Shown here: piece by piece, positions 15,883 to 25,447 of the stretch | Layout: every line of letters begins with the position of its first letter | How positions within the stretch are numbered: position 1 is the stretch's first letter | Assembly: GCA_022822855.1 (NCBI GenBank) | Contig: JAJDYG010000027.1 | Location: forward strand, 1 to 45,214 | DNA: 45,214 bases | Direction: 5' to 3' | DNA from: Dehalococcoidia bacterium | Lineage (GTDB): Bacteria; Chloroflexota; Dehalococcoidia; Bin125 | Program-made: the position numbers and the translations under genes | Notes under the pieces: model-generated | What the model was told of the DNA's origin: nothing | The model's database searches: none | What the model saw: the letters and a program-made list of their open reading frames with translations, nothing else

Positions 15883-17243
15883 TCTCCTCCAAGGACCTCG
15901 CCCGGCTGCTCGGTGACCTGCTGCTCAACGAGCCGGGCTCCACGGGCGAGGCGTTCTCGGACATCGTTGTTGACTCGCGAGAGGCCCAACCCGGTTCGCT
16001 GTTTGTCGCTCTCCGCGGCGACGCGCGCGACGGTCATCAGTTTGTCGACGACGCGCTGCGTCGCGGCGCTTCCGCGGCCCTGGTCTCCGAAGCGTCGGGT
16101 CTGCGTGGATCTTCGATGTTCGTCGTGCAGGATCCGCTATTCGCGCTACAGGAGGCCGGCCGTCGCTGGCGCGATCACGTGAAGGCGCAGATCGTCGGGA
16201 TAACCGGCAGCGTCGGAAAGACGACCGTCCGTGAGGCCACCTACCAGGTCCTCTCCCGACACTTCTCGGCCCATCAATCGCCCCGAAACTTCAACGGCGA
16301 CATCGGCTTGCCGATCGCGCTGCTGGGCATCGATTCCGGCGATGAGTGGGCGGTGATCGAGATCGGCCCGTATTCGCAGGAAGAGATGGAGCTGCTCGTC
16401 GACTCTGCCCGGCCCAACACCGGGATCGTCACAAACGTCGGACCAACGCATCTCGAACGGTTCGGCACCCTTGCCGACACTGAGCGAATCAAAGGGCTCC
16501 TGCCCGCATCCCTGCCCGAGAGCGGCCTGGCAATCCTCAACGGCGACGATCCGCGCGTGCGCCGCATGCGGGAGCGCACCAGCGCCGAGACTTTCACCTT
16601 CGGAGTCGGCCCACGCTGCGACCTGCGGGCGTCAGACGTGGTGGCCAACGGATTCGACGGCATCGAGTTCGATCTCGATCACACGCATAACCGCGACCAG
16701 GTCCGGGTCAAGGCTCCATTGGTCGGCGCGCACCAGGCGATGACTGCGCTGGCAGCCTCCGCCGTCGGACTACGAGCAGGGCTGACGCTTCCAGAGATCG
16801 CGGAGTCGTTGGCCAGCCTCCGCCCGGGGTCGCGCCTCGCGCGTCGGATGGCCTGGAACGGCGCCACGATCATCGATGACGCTTACAACGCTGCGCCCCT
16901 TTCGATGCAGGCCGCCCTGGACCTGCTGACCAACTGCCGACCGCGCCGTGTCGCGCTGCTCGGCGACATGTTCGAGCTTGGAACCGAGGAACAGGCGGCC
17001 CACCGAGCGCTGGGCGCGTACGCCGCCGACCGCTGCGACTGGCTCATCGCTGTCGGCGAACGATCCCGCGACACGGTCGAATCCGCGCGCGAGGCCGGGC
17101 ACGCTCAAGCTTGCTGGGTCGCCGAGGCGGATCAGGCCGCCGACCTCCTCTTCCACTCGCTTGAACCGGGAGACACCCTGTTGGTCAAAGCCTCGCACGC
17201 GATGCATCTGGAAACCGTAGTCGAGAGGCTGGCCGCCACATGA
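15879..17243 (+). CDS. murF: UDP-MurNAc-tripeptide D-Ala-D-Ala ligase MurF
   Basis: 454 residues. It has the three-domain Mur ligase plan: an N-terminal UDP-binding domain (VVDSREAQPGSLFVALRG), a central ATPase with P-loop GITGSVGKTTVRE and NFNGDIGLPIALLG, and a C-terminal domain with IDDAYNAAPLSMQAALD and RVALLGDMFELG. It adds D-Ala-D-Ala to the muramyl tripeptide in the cytoplasm. murE is not in this cluster and must be elsewhere. It overlaps ftsI and mraY by 4 nt each. Confidence 0.95.
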   Translation: MISSKDLARLLGDLLLNEPGSTGEAFSDIVVDSREAQPGSLFVALRGDARDGHQFVDDALRRGASAALVSEASGLRGSSMFVVQDPLFALQEAGRRWRDHVKAQIVGITGSVGKTTVREATYQVLSRHFSAHQSPRNFNGDIGLPIALLGIDSGDEWAVIEIGPYSQEEMELLVDSARPNTGIVTNVGPTHLERFGTLADTERIKGLLPASLPESGLAILNGDDPRVRRMRERTSAETFTFGVGPRCDLRASDVVANGFDGIEFDLDHTHNRDQVRVKAPLVGAHQAMTALAASAVGLRAGLTLPEIAESLASLRPGSRLARRMAWNGATIIDDAYNAAPLSMQAALDLLTNCRPRRVALLGDMFELGTEEQAAHRALGAYAADRCDWLIAVGERSRDTVESAREAGHAQACWVAEADQAADLLFHSLEPGDTLLVKASHAMHLETVVERLAAT

Positions 17244-18229
17244 CCACCTTCTCGCTCGGCACCGCAGGGATCGCCTTCATCTTCGCGCTCGCCGTCGGGC
17301 CGTTCATCATCCGCTGGCTGCAACGCCGCAGCGAGGGCAAATCGATCTCCGACGAGGGACCGGCCAGCCACATGGTCAAAGCTGGCACGCCGACGATGGG
17401 CGGTCTGATTTTCCTGATCCCAATCGCCGTCCTGACGGTCGTTGCCAACCTCGTCGAGGGAGACCGTTGGTCGATCCTGCTGCCGTTGGTCGGCATCGTC
17501 GCCCTGGGAGCCCTGGGCTACGTCGACGATCTGGGCACGCTGATCGGTCGCATTCAAGCTGGGCTGACTTGGAAGCTGAAGTTCGGCCTCCTTGCCGTCT
17601 TCTCGCTCGCCGTCGGACTCGTTCTCTACTTCGCGCTCGATGTCGAGTCGCTCAACGTTCCCTGGGCCGGACAGTTCTCACTTGGCCCCGTTTACATCGT
17701 GATCGCCGCGATCACCGTCTTCGCCACAGTCATCTCGGTCGCGATCTCCGACGGTCTCGACACCCTCTGCGGAGGCACGGGAGCGATTGCGATCGCTTCG
17801 TTCGGCGTGATCGCGGTCGGACAGGAACAGGATTTCCTCGTCCGCTTCGCCTTCACCACCGTCGGCGCTTTGCTCGGTTTCCTCTGGTTCAATGCCCACC
17901 CGGCCAAGATCTTCATGGGCGACACCGGCGCCATGGCTCTCGGCGGAACCCTCGCCATCGTCGCACTGATGACGGGGCACTGGCTCTTGCTGCCGGTGAT
18001 CGGCATCGTCTTCGTTCTCGAGGCCGCCTCCGACATCGTCCAGGTCGGCTGGTTCAAGTGGACCCGTCGCCACAGCGGGGAGGGCCGACGCGTCTTCCGC
18101 ATGGCACCGCTGCACAACCATTTCGAGATGGGCGGTTGGTCCGAACCGCAGATAGTGACTCGTTTCTGGCTGATCGGAATCGCAGGCGGGATCCTCGGCG
18201 TGGCCCTCGCATTGCAGGTGCCCAAATGA
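17240..18229 (+). CDS. mraY: Phospho-MurNAc-pentapeptide transferase MraY
   Basis: 329 residues, polytopic with about ten hydrophobic segments. Diagnostic loops are HMVKAGTPTMGGLIFLIP, the Asp pair in LGYVDDLGTLIGR, SDGLDTLCGGTGAIA, NAHPAKIFMGDTGAMALGG and PLHNHFEMGGWSEPQIV. It transfers phospho-MurNAc-pentapeptide to undecaprenyl phosphate, giving lipid I at the inner face of the membrane. It overlaps murF and murD by 4 nt, so the three are translationally coupled. Confidence 0.96.
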   Translation: MTTFSLGTAGIAFIFALAVGPFIIRWLQRRSEGKSISDEGPASHMVKAGTPTMGGLIFLIPIAVLTVVANLVEGDRWSILLPLVGIVALGALGYVDDLGTLIGRIQAGLTWKLKFGLLAVFSLAVGLVLYFALDVESLNVPWAGQFSLGPVYIVIAAITVFATVISVAISDGLDTLCGGTGAIAIASFGVIAVGQEQDFLVRFAFTTVGALLGFLWFNAHPAKIFMGDTGAMALGGTLAIVALMTGHWLLLPVIGIVFVLEAASDIVQVGWFKWTRRHSGEGRRVFRMAPLHNHFEMGGWSEPQIVTRFWLIGIAGGILGVALALQVPK

Positions 18230-19578
18230 ACCTGCCAGCCCCGGTCGAAGCACCTGAATCCTTCCGCGATCAACGAATCGCCGTCGTTGGGCTCGGCATC
18301 GAGGGGCGCGACGTCCTCAAGTTCCTCGACCGCGAGTGCGCCCACTCCATTCTGGTCGATGAAAACCCGAAGCGAGCCACCCGTTCTCAGGCCGACCTGA
18401 CCATCCTCGACGAGGTCGATGGCCTGATCGCCAGCCAGGGAGTCCATCACCGGGTGCCGCTGCTGCTCGAGGCCGAACGCCGCGGCATCCCCGTCTATGG
18501 ACCGATGCAGATCTGTCTCGAGCGCTGCCCGGCCCCGGTGATCGGGATCACGGGCAGCGCCGGCAAGACCACGACGGCCACGCTCGTTCATCTCATGCTG
18601 CAGGCGGCGGGCGTTCGCTGTCACCTGGGAGGCAACATCGGCCGGGGATTGCTACAGCAGATTCCCGACATCTCAGCTGAGGAAACGGTGGTGGCCGAGA
18701 TCTCGCACACCCAGCTCCTGCGCACCACCCGCAGCCCGCAAACCGCGGCGATCACCAACGTCACCCCGAATCACCTCGATCAGTTCAGTTGGGAGCAATA
18801 CCAGGAGCTCAAGCACCGGATCGTTGATTACCAATCGCCGCGCGACACGGTGGTCCTGCCCTTCAATGATCCCCTTGCCGCCGCCGCGGCCTCACGGACC
18901 GAGGCGAGCCAGCGCTGGTTCGGGATCGGAACGCCGTCGATGCCGTGGTCCTCCGCGATCCGCAGCGATGGCGAGCGTGTTCTCAACGGCGACCGACCGG
19001 TGATGGACGTCAGTGAGATCAGGATTCCCGGTGAACACAACCTGCTCAACGCCTTGGCCGCATTGGCCATCGTCGCCGATCGAGTGCCGGACGAGGTGGC
19101 TGTCGATGTCTTGCGGACTTTCTCCGGCGTCCCTCATCGTCTCGAGCTGGTCGGTGAGGTCAGCGGCGTCAGATTCATCAACGACTCCATCGCCACGACC
19201 CCAGAAAGAACGCTGGCGGGCTTGCGAGCGACACGGGGTCCGCTGCACCTGATGATGGGCGGCCGCGACAAGAATCTCCCCCTCGATCCGCTGCTCGATG
19301 AGCTCAAGCATCACGTCCGCAGCGTGACCTTGTTTGGAGAATCCGCGCCCCAGTGGACCTCCTGGCTGAAACGGCACGGCATCGGCGCAACGAATGCGCA
19401 AACGTTCGAGTCGGCCTTCGACTGCGCGGCCGGTCACGCCCGGTCGGGCGAAACGGTGTTGATGTCGCCTGGCGGCACGTCGTTCGACGCCTACCCCAAT
19501 TTCGAAGCGCGCGGTCAGCACTTCCGCGACCTCGTGGGCGAGTGGGCAGGATCCCGGGGGTTGCGCGGTGACCTCTAA
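18226..19578 (+). CDS. murD: UDP-MurNAc-L-alanine-D-glutamate ligase MurD
   Basis: 450 residues from the ATG overlapping the mraY stop; the upstream open frame is antisense-free but internal to mraY, so this start is preferred. The Rossmann N-terminus is IAVVGLGIEGRDVLKF, the ATP site GITGSAGKTTTATLVHLM, and the C-terminal domain carries FINDSIATTPERTLAGL and MMGGRDKNLPLDPL. It adds D-Glu to UDP-MurNAc-L-Ala. Its last 11 nt overlap the GTG start of ftsW. Confidence 0.95.
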   Translation: MNLPAPVEAPESFRDQRIAVVGLGIEGRDVLKFLDRECAHSILVDENPKRATRSQADLTILDEVDGLIASQGVHHRVPLLLEAERRGIPVYGPMQICLERCPAPVIGITGSAGKTTTATLVHLMLQAAGVRCHLGGNIGRGLLQQIPDISAEETVVAEISHTQLLRTTRSPQTAAITNVTPNHLDQFSWEQYQELKHRIVDYQSPRDTVVLPFNDPLAAAAASRTEASQRWFGIGTPSMPWSSAIRSDGERVLNGDRPVMDVSEIRIPGEHNLLNALAALAIVADRVPDEVAVDVLRTFSGVPHRLELVGEVSGVRFINDSIATTPERTLAGLRATRGPLHLMMGGRDKNLPLDPLLDELKHHVRSVTLFGESAPQWTSWLKRHGIGATNAQTFESAFDCAAGHARSGETVLMSPGGTSFDAYPNFEARGQHFRDLVGEWAGSRGLRGDL

Positions 19579-20938
19579 CCGAGCAGCAGTGCCCGGCGCC
19601 GACCCCCGAGCGCAAGGCGTCCTCGGGCGGGTCCGGGTACCGAGTCCTCGCACCAACGGAGCCCATCACGGCGACAAGAACTTGACGGTCGGACGACGTA
19701 TCGTCCGCCGCCTGCGCCGTCGGGCTTCGCCTCCCGATTGGGTGTTGATCGGGTCGGTCCTGGCCCTCGTCTTCATCGGCCTGATCTTCGTGTTCTCTTC
19801 TTCCTTCGCCATCTCCCAGGAGTTGCACGGCAACACCCGGCACTTCGCCACACGACAGTTGATCGGCGCCGGCATCGGTCTGGTGGCCTTTGTTTTGCTG
19901 GCTCGGATCGACTACCGCATCTGGCAGCGTCTCTCATCTCCCATCATCTGGATATCGCTGTTGCTGTTGGCTGCGGTGTTGATTCCTGGAATCGGACACG
20001 AGGAAAACGGCGCGACGCGGTGGATTCAGATCGGCTCGCTGCCCGCCTTGCAGCCTTCCGAGTTCGCCAAGCTCGCGATCTGCATCTACGTCGCTGCGTG
20101 GCTGGCCGCCAAAGGCGACGAGATCAGGCGCATCCCGCTCGGGCTCGCGCCCTTCTGCATGATCATCGGTGTGATCGGCGGACTGCTGATGCTCGAACCC
20201 GACCTCGGCACGTTTGCGGCCATCGCCTGCACCGGCGTGGTCATGTTTTTCCTGGCCGGCGCAGCGATTCGTCACATGTTCATCTTGCTTGTCGGTGGAT
20301 CCGCCGTGTTGTTCGCCATCGTGGCCGGCGCCGGCTACGGCATGGAGCGGATCCGCACGTTCTTCAACGCCGAGGAAGTTGCCCAGGAAGCCGGATTCCA
20401 GATCATCAACCTGGTCTCCACGCTTGGCTCCGGTGGCCTGACCGGAGTCGGACTGGGCGCGTCGAGGCAGAAGTTCTTCTACGTTCCTTCAGCCCACACC
20501 GACGGCGTCTTCGCGATCATCGGCGAGGAGACCGGGATGGTGGGAGCGCTGATCGTGCTTTCGATCTTCTCGGTGTTGATCTACCGAGGCATTCGCGCCG
20601 GTATGCGTGCCGAGGATCGGTTCGGCACCCTGCTGGCTTTCGGCATCGTCGCCTGGTTCGCGTTACAAGCGTTCTTCAATGTCGCTGGCGTGATGCGCAC
20701 CATTGTCTTGACCGGTATCCCCCTGCCTTTCCTCAGTTTCGGTTCGTCGGCCCTGATCGCCTCGATGGCAGCCGCGGGCATCCTGGTTTCCATCTCCCGG
20801 CACGGTCGCGGGACCATGCCCGAGACGGCCGATCCGCCGCTCGAAGACCCCGCGCCGACTCGTGACGTGGCTCCCAAACATGAAGACAAGCGACCATCCG
20901 TCTCTCCATTCCACAGTGGTCGCGGGGACGGCACCTGA
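19568..20938 (+). CDS. ftsW: SEDS glycosyltransferase FtsW
   Basis: 456 residues from GTG. A long basic cytoplasmic N-terminus (~55 residues, Arg-rich) precedes about ten membrane helices. SEDS signatures: NGATRWIQIGSLPALQPSEFAKLA, LLMLEPDLGTFA with the catalytic-type Asp region, GGLTGVGLGASRQKFFYVPSAHTDGVFAIIGEE and GIPLPFLSFGSSALIASM (each shortened here to its core). It polymerises septal glycan strands together with FtsI. The C-terminal ~45 residues are Pro/Asp-rich and soluble. It overlaps murD by 11 nt and shares a base with murG (TGATG). An alternative start a few codons inside cannot be excluded. Confidence 0.94.
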   Translation: MTSNRAAVPGADPRAQGVLGRVRVPSPRTNGAHHGDKNLTVGRRIVRRLRRRASPPDWVLIGSVLALVFIGLIFVFSSSFAISQELHGNTRHFATRQLIGAGIGLVAFVLLARIDYRIWQRLSSPIIWISLLLLAAVLIPGIGHEENGATRWIQIGSLPALQPSEFAKLAICIYVAAWLAAKGDEIRRIPLGLAPFCMIIGVIGGLLMLEPDLGTFAAIACTGVVMFFLAGAAIRHMFILLVGGSAVLFAIVAGAGYGMERIRTFFNAEEVAQEAGFQIINLVSTLGSGGLTGVGLGASRQKFFYVPSAHTDGVFAIIGEETGMVGALIVLSIFSVLIYRGIRAGMRAEDRFGTLLAFGIVAWFALQAFFNVAGVMRTIVLTGIPLPFLSFGSSALIASMAAAGILVSISRHGRGTMPETADPPLEDPAPTRDVAPKHEDKRPSVSPFHSGRGDGT

Positions 20939-22047
20939 TGAGCGCGATGCGGATTCTGCTCTCCGGCGGCGGCTCGGGAGGCCACGTCTTCCCCGCGTTC
21001 GCCGTGGCCGACGCGTTGCGCGTGCTGGTCGAGGAGCGCGGCGAGGCGGTCGAGTTCCGATTCGCCGGCACGGCCGACGGCGTCGAGTCTGAATTGGCCG
21101 TCGAAGCCGATCTGCCTTACTCGACGATCGCGGCTCGCGCTCTGCGTGGACGGAATCCGCTCTCGAAGCTGCTCTCACTGGGCGCAACGGCGACCGGCGT
21201 GATCGACGCGCTCGTGCTGATGCTTCGCTACCGACCACATGTCGTCTTCCTCACCGGCGGCTACGTCTCCGCCCCGGTCGGAGTCGCCGCCTGGTTGGCC
21301 CGACGACCGATCGTCCTGCTCCAACCCGACATCGAACCGGGTTGGACCCTCAAGGCCCTCGCTCCCTTCGCCGGCAGGATCTGCGTCACGCACCAACGAT
21401 CGAGCGAGCGCTACAGACAGGGCAAGGCAGTGGTCACCGGCTACCCGTTGCGGGCGGGATTCGAAGATCTCGACAAACCGATGGCCCGAGCCCACTTCCA
21501 GCTCAACGGCGGTCCGGCGTTGCTCGTCACTGGCGCGGTCCGAGGCGCCCAGCGAATCAACGACTGCATCGCCGATCACCTCGAGCAGTGGCTCTCCCGG
21601 ACCCAACTGATTCACATCTCCGGACCTAACGATTTCGCCCGACTTTCCGAGATGCGTGATCGGCTGCCGGCCAAGCTGCAATCACGATACCGGCTCTACA
21701 CGTATATGTCCGAGGAAATGCCGCTCGCGATGGCGGCGTGCGACCTGGCGGTCTCCCGAGCCGGCGCGTCCGTGATGGGCGAATATCCCGCCGCCGGTCT
21801 CCCGGCCGTACTCGCACCGATTGGTGAGGCCGGAGGTCACCAGCGCTACAACGCCAACCTGCTCGCCGATGTCGGAGGCGCGGTGGTGCTCGACAACGAA
21901 CGCATCACGGACGAGCTGTTCGACCTGACCACAGGCCTGCTCGACGATACGGACCGCCTGCGGTCGATGCGCGAAGCCATGCTCAAGCAACGCCGAATCG
22001 ACGCCGCGCGGCGCATTGCCGAAGTGATCATCGCTGTGGCAAAGTGA
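20938..22047 (+). CDS. murG: UDP-GlcNAc transferase MurG
   Basis: 369 residues, GT-B fold. The N-terminal glycine loop is ILLSGGGSGGHVFPAFAVAD; TGGYVSAPVGVAAWLARRP and VTGYPLR match the family. The C-terminal UDP-GlcNAc site is seen in DLAVSRAGASVMGEYPAAG and LAPIGEAGGHQRYNANLL. It converts lipid I to lipid II at the cytoplasmic membrane face. The ATG shares a base with the ftsW stop; Met4 (ATGCGGATT) is an alternative start. Confidence 0.95.
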   Translation: MSAMRILLSGGGSGGHVFPAFAVADALRVLVEERGEAVEFRFAGTADGVESELAVEADLPYSTIAARALRGRNPLSKLLSLGATATGVIDALVLMLRYRPHVVFLTGGYVSAPVGVAAWLARRPIVLLQPDIEPGWTLKALAPFAGRICVTHQRSSERYRQGKAVVTGYPLRAGFEDLDKPMARAHFQLNGGPALLVTGAVRGAQRINDCIADHLEQWLSRTQLIHISGPNDFARLSEMRDRLPAKLQSRYRLYTYMSEEMPLAMAACDLAVSRAGASVMGEYPAAGLPAVLAPIGEAGGHQRYNANLLADVGGAVVLDNERITDELFDLTTGLLDDTDRLRSMREAMLKQRRIDAARRIAEVIIAVAK

Positions 22048-22054
22048 CGTAACG

Positions 22055-23413
22055 ATGACGATCAATGTTCACTTCATCGGAGTCGGCGGAATCCACATGT
22101 CCGCCCTCGCCCACATCCTGCTCGACGACGGCCTGGTTGTATCTGGTTGCGACCGCTCGGACTCGCCGATCCTGCAACCGCTGAGGGATCGTGGCGCGCG
22201 AATCTTCATTGGTCATAACGAGCATCACGTCACGACAGCGACGCAGGTCGTACGTACTGCGGCCGTCCCCGAGACGCATCCGGAGGTCGCCCGAGCCATA
22301 GCACTTGGCATTCCACTGCAAACCCGAGCCGAATTGCTCGCCGAGATCGCGTCTCCCAGAGAAGTCATCGCCGTCGGTGGATCACACGGCAAGACCACGA
22401 CCACTGCCATGATCGCTCACGCGATGCGCGCCTCCGGACGCGATGCCGGCTACGTGATCGGCGGTGAGGTTCCGGGCCTCTGCGTCCATGCCAGGCGCGG
22501 CGCGGACCCCTGGCTTGTGCTTGAGGCCGACGAGTACGGTCGCGCCTTCCACCACTACACGCCTCAGGTGGCGGCACTGACGAACTGCGAACCTGACCAC
22601 CTCGACTACTACAGATCGCAGGAAGCGCTCGAGGAGGCGTTCCTCCGCTACCTCGGCACGTTGAAACGCAACGGCACGTTGGTCGTCGGCGTCGACTCCG
22701 AACTCTCGAGGAAGATGGCCTCCAGGCTGCAACTTGACCGTCACGACCTCAAGGTCGTGACCTGTTCGTCCCGTGACGCTGCCGACTACCGCATCACCTC
22801 CCCCGACGACACGTACCGGCTCACGACGCCCAACGGAACGATCTACGGGAGCCTGAGACAGCCGGGCGAATACCAGCGACAGAACGCCGCGATCGCCATC
22901 GCCGCGCTCGAAGCTGCAGGGTTCGACGGACCCGCGGCCGCCGATGCCCTGTCCACCTTCAATGGCGTCAACCGACGCTTCCAGTTGCACGGCGAGGCCA
23001 ACGACATCGTTGTGCTCGACGACTACGCCCACCACCCGACCGAGGTCGCCGCCGCCATCGCCGCCGCCCGCTCGCGCTGGCCCGAGCGTCGCATCGTGGT
23101 CCTCTTTCAGCCGCACACGTACACCCGCACTTCGTATCTGATCGACGGATTCCGCACCTGCTTCGCCGACGCCGACATCGTCTACACCGTCGATACCTAC
23201 GCCGCCCGGGCAATGAGCGGCGACGAGATGACATCGGAACAACTGGCTGAGGAGATTGTCGCGCCCAAGGCGATCTACGCCGGAACGGTCGAGGAGAGCG
23301 GCACATTGGCCGCCGCGAGCGCCTGGCCTGGTGATCTGATCATCACCATGGGAGCCGGCGACATCGACGCGGCCGGCCGCGTCATCCTCTCCCGGTTAGG
23401 CGGAGCGTCATGA
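22055..23413 (+). CDS. murC: UDP-MurNAc-L-alanine ligase MurC
   Basis: 452 residues. It opens with VHFIGVGGIHMSALAHILL and has the ATP loop VGGSHGKTTTTAMIAHAM, EADEYGRAFHHYTP and CEPDHLDYY in the central domain, and DDYAHHPTEVAAAIAAAR plus FQPHTYTRT in the C-terminal domain. It adds L-Ala to UDP-MurNAc, the first peptide step. It begins 7 nt after murG and overlaps murB by 4 nt. Confidence 0.96.
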   Translation: MTINVHFIGVGGIHMSALAHILLDDGLVVSGCDRSDSPILQPLRDRGARIFIGHNEHHVTTATQVVRTAAVPETHPEVARAIALGIPLQTRAELLAEIASPREVIAVGGSHGKTTTTAMIAHAMRASGRDAGYVIGGEVPGLCVHARRGADPWLVLEADEYGRAFHHYTPQVAALTNCEPDHLDYYRSQEALEEAFLRYLGTLKRNGTLVVGVDSELSRKMASRLQLDRHDLKVVTCSSRDAADYRITSPDDTYRLTTPNGTIYGSLRQPGEYQRQNAAIAIAALEAAGFDGPAAADALSTFNGVNRRFQLHGEANDIVVLDDYAHHPTEVAAAIAAARSRWPERRIVVLFQPHTYTRTSYLIDGFRTCFADADIVYTVDTYAARAMSGDEMTSEQLAEEIVAPKAIYAGTVEESGTLAAASAWPGDLIITMGAGDIDAAGRVILSRLGGAS

Positions 23414-24345
23414 CCCGCTCGCAGATGCTCCAGGCCCTCCTGCATGAACTGGGCGCGCTCCGCGCCGAGCTGCTCAGCCGGCACACCTTTGTGCAGGTCG
23501 GTGGACCGGCCGACTGGTTCGTCGTCGTCCGCGACCGCGACGCTCTGATCGACATCGTCCGCGCGGCTCACTTCGCCGGAACCCCATTGAGCGTGCTGGG
23601 CGCCGGCTCAAACGTCCTCATTCGAGACGGCGGCCTACGCGGCGTCGTATTGAGGAACGAGACCAGAGCCTGCCGCCGGATTGGCGAGGCCACCTTCGAG
23701 GTCGACTCAGGTGCGCGATTCGCCGCCCTCGCCCGTTCAACAGCTCGCACTGGACTCACAGGCCTCGAATGGGCAGCGGGAATCCCCGGCGCGATCGGCG
23801 GAGGTCTCCCGACCAACGCCGGCGCCTATGGATCTGAACTCTCGGACGTTCTCGTCTCGATCTCGACGGTGGCGCCCAACGGTGATGTCGCGGAGTTGAG
23901 CGCCGACGAACTCGGCCTCTCCTACCGCTACTCAAAGTTCCGCGGCGGCGGACTGCAGGGCCACATCATTACCGCGCTCACCTTCAAGCTGCGACCCGGT
24001 GATGTGTACGCGGCCCTCGCCGAGATCGACCGTGTCGAAGCCCTTCGCAAGATCAACGCGCCGACCGGGCCATCGCTCGGCTCGATGTTTAAGAATCCCG
24101 CTCACGAGTCGCGCAGCGCCGGACAACTTATCGATCAGGCGGGACTCAAGGGAACACGCATGGGCGCGGCCCAGGTATCCGACCTGCACGCCAACTACAT
24201 CCTCAACGTTGACGTTGGCAACGCGCGAGCGACCGACTTCCTCGAGCTGATTGCTCATGTGCAAGACCGCGTCGAAGAGCGGTTTGGAGTCCGGCTCGAG
24301 CCCGAGATTGCGGTGATAGGTGAGGACGCGGCCGATGACGAGTGA
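23410..24345 (+). CDS. murB: UDP-N-acetylenolpyruvoylglucosamine reductase MurB
   Basis: 311 residues. The FAD-binding region shows SVLGAGSNVLIRDGGLRGVV and WAAGIPGAIGGGLPTNAGAY; catalytic-region motifs are YRYSKFRG and LGSMFKNP with the proton-donor Ser; LIDQAGLKGTRMGAAQVSD and HANYILN complete the C-terminal domain. It reduces the enolpyruvyl group with NADPH to give UDP-MurNAc. It overlaps murC by 4 nt and ddl by 11 nt. murA is not in the window. Confidence 0.95.
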   Translation: MTRSQMLQALLHELGALRAELLSRHTFVQVGGPADWFVVVRDRDALIDIVRAAHFAGTPLSVLGAGSNVLIRDGGLRGVVLRNETRACRRIGEATFEVDSGARFAALARSTARTGLTGLEWAAGIPGAIGGGLPTNAGAYGSELSDVLVSISTVAPNGDVAELSADELGLSYRYSKFRGGGLQGHIITALTFKLRPGDVYAALAEIDRVEALRKINAPTGPSLGSMFKNPAHESRSAGQLIDQAGLKGTRMGAAQVSDLHANYILNVDVGNARATDFLELIAHVQDRVEERFGVRLEPEIAVIGEDAADDE

Positions 24346-25447
24346 ACCGCGAAGGCTGGGAGTCATCTTCGGCGGGGCCTCAGTGGAACACACGATCTCC
24401 GTTCGCTCCGCCCAGGCCGTCATCGGCGCTGCCGACACCGAGCGCTGGCGCGTGATTCCGCTCGCGGTCTCGCGATCCGGACACTGGCTGACGCCCGAGC
24501 ATTCCCGATCCGCCCTGGATGCCATCCAGTCCGGGGCTCCAGAAGAAGTCCCCGAGCCGATGATTGCCAGTTCAACGCCGATCAGCCATGAGGCAACGTC
24601 AGCGCTTCTTGATTGCGACGCGGTTTTCCCCTTGATCCACGGCACGACCGGCGAAGACGGCGTGCTGCAGGGGTTCCTCGAAACGCTCGATCTGCCTTAC
24701 GTCGGATCGGGCGTCGGAGCGTCGGCGATCGCGATGGACAAGGCTCGCTGCAAACAGATTCTCAGCCAGGCGGGCATTCCCGTCGCTCCCTGGATCGCCG
24801 TGGCGTGTGAAGACTGGAGAACAGACCCGACCGGGGTCGTCCGACAGGCGTCGCAACTTGGCTACCCGTACTTCGTCAAGCCGTCCAGGGGCGGCTCAAG
24901 CATCGGCATCAGCCGGGTGAACAGTCGCGAAGAGGCGGCCGAAGCAATCGCGATGGCGTTCGCCTGCGACTCCGAGATCCTGATTGAAGAAGCCATCCCC
25001 ACTCCGCGGGAGATCGAGTGCGGCGTACTCGGTTCGCTCGACGGTGATTCCCCGATTGTCTCGCCGCTCGGGGAGATCCGCACCAAGCGGGACTTCTACG
25101 ACTACACGGCGAAGTACGAAGATCCGCAGACAGAGCTCATCGCTCCCGCCGAACTGGATCAGGAGACGACGCTGCAGTTGCAGAACGTCTCCCTGCAGGC
25201 CTGGCGCGCGATCGGCGCTGAGGGCATGGTCCGAGCCGACTTTCTGGTCGGTCCGGACGGGCAAATCTGGCTGGGAGAACTGAACACGATTCCCGGCTTC
25301 ACCTCAGCTTCGATGTATCCCCGACTGTTCGAGGTCAGCGGATTGCCGCTGTCCCAGTTGGTTGACCGCCTGGTTGAGCTCGGTATCGAGCGCCGCCTGG
25401 CGCGCCGCCGTTTCCGAGCGCAGGCAGACGGCGGTGCCCACCAGTGA
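24335..25447 (+). CDS. ddl: D-alanine-D-alanine ligase
   Basis: 370 residues, ATP-grasp fold. Motifs: LGVIFGGASVEHTISVRSA near the start, VFPLIHGTTGEDGVLQGFLE, PYVGSGVGASAIAMDKARCK, PYFVKPSRGGSSIGISRV and GELNTIPGFTSASMYPRLF. It makes the dipeptide that MurF attaches. The ATG at 24335 is preferred over a GTG at 24320 because AGGA falls about 10 nt upstream and the family N-terminus follows. It starts inside murB and ends overlapping ftsQ by 4 nt. The residue after HG in the second motif suggests the ordinary D-Ala-D-Ala enzyme, but specificity cannot be read with confidence. Confidence 0.94.
   Translation: MTSEPRRLGVIFGGASVEHTISVRSAQAVIGAADTERWRVIPLAVSRSGHWLTPEHSRSALDAIQSGAPEEVPEPMIASSTPISHEATSALLDCDAVFPLIHGTTGEDGVLQGFLETLDLPYVGSGVGASAIAMDKARCKQILSQAGIPVAPWIAVACEDWRTDPTGVVRQASQLGYPYFVKPSRGGSSIGISRVNSREEAAEAIAMAFACDSEILIEEAIPTPREIECGVLGSLDGDSPIVSPLGEIRTKRDFYDYTAKYEDPQTELIAPAELDQETTLQLQNVSLQAWRAIGAEGMVRADFLVGPDGQIWLGELNTIPGFTSASMYPRLFEVSGLPLSQLVDRLVELGIERRLARRRFRAQADGGAHQ

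Noticed and set aside
22382..23242. Open frame of 286 codons antisense to murC
   Set aside because: Wholly inside murC, Gly/Val/Arg-rich with no domain; explained by codon bias.
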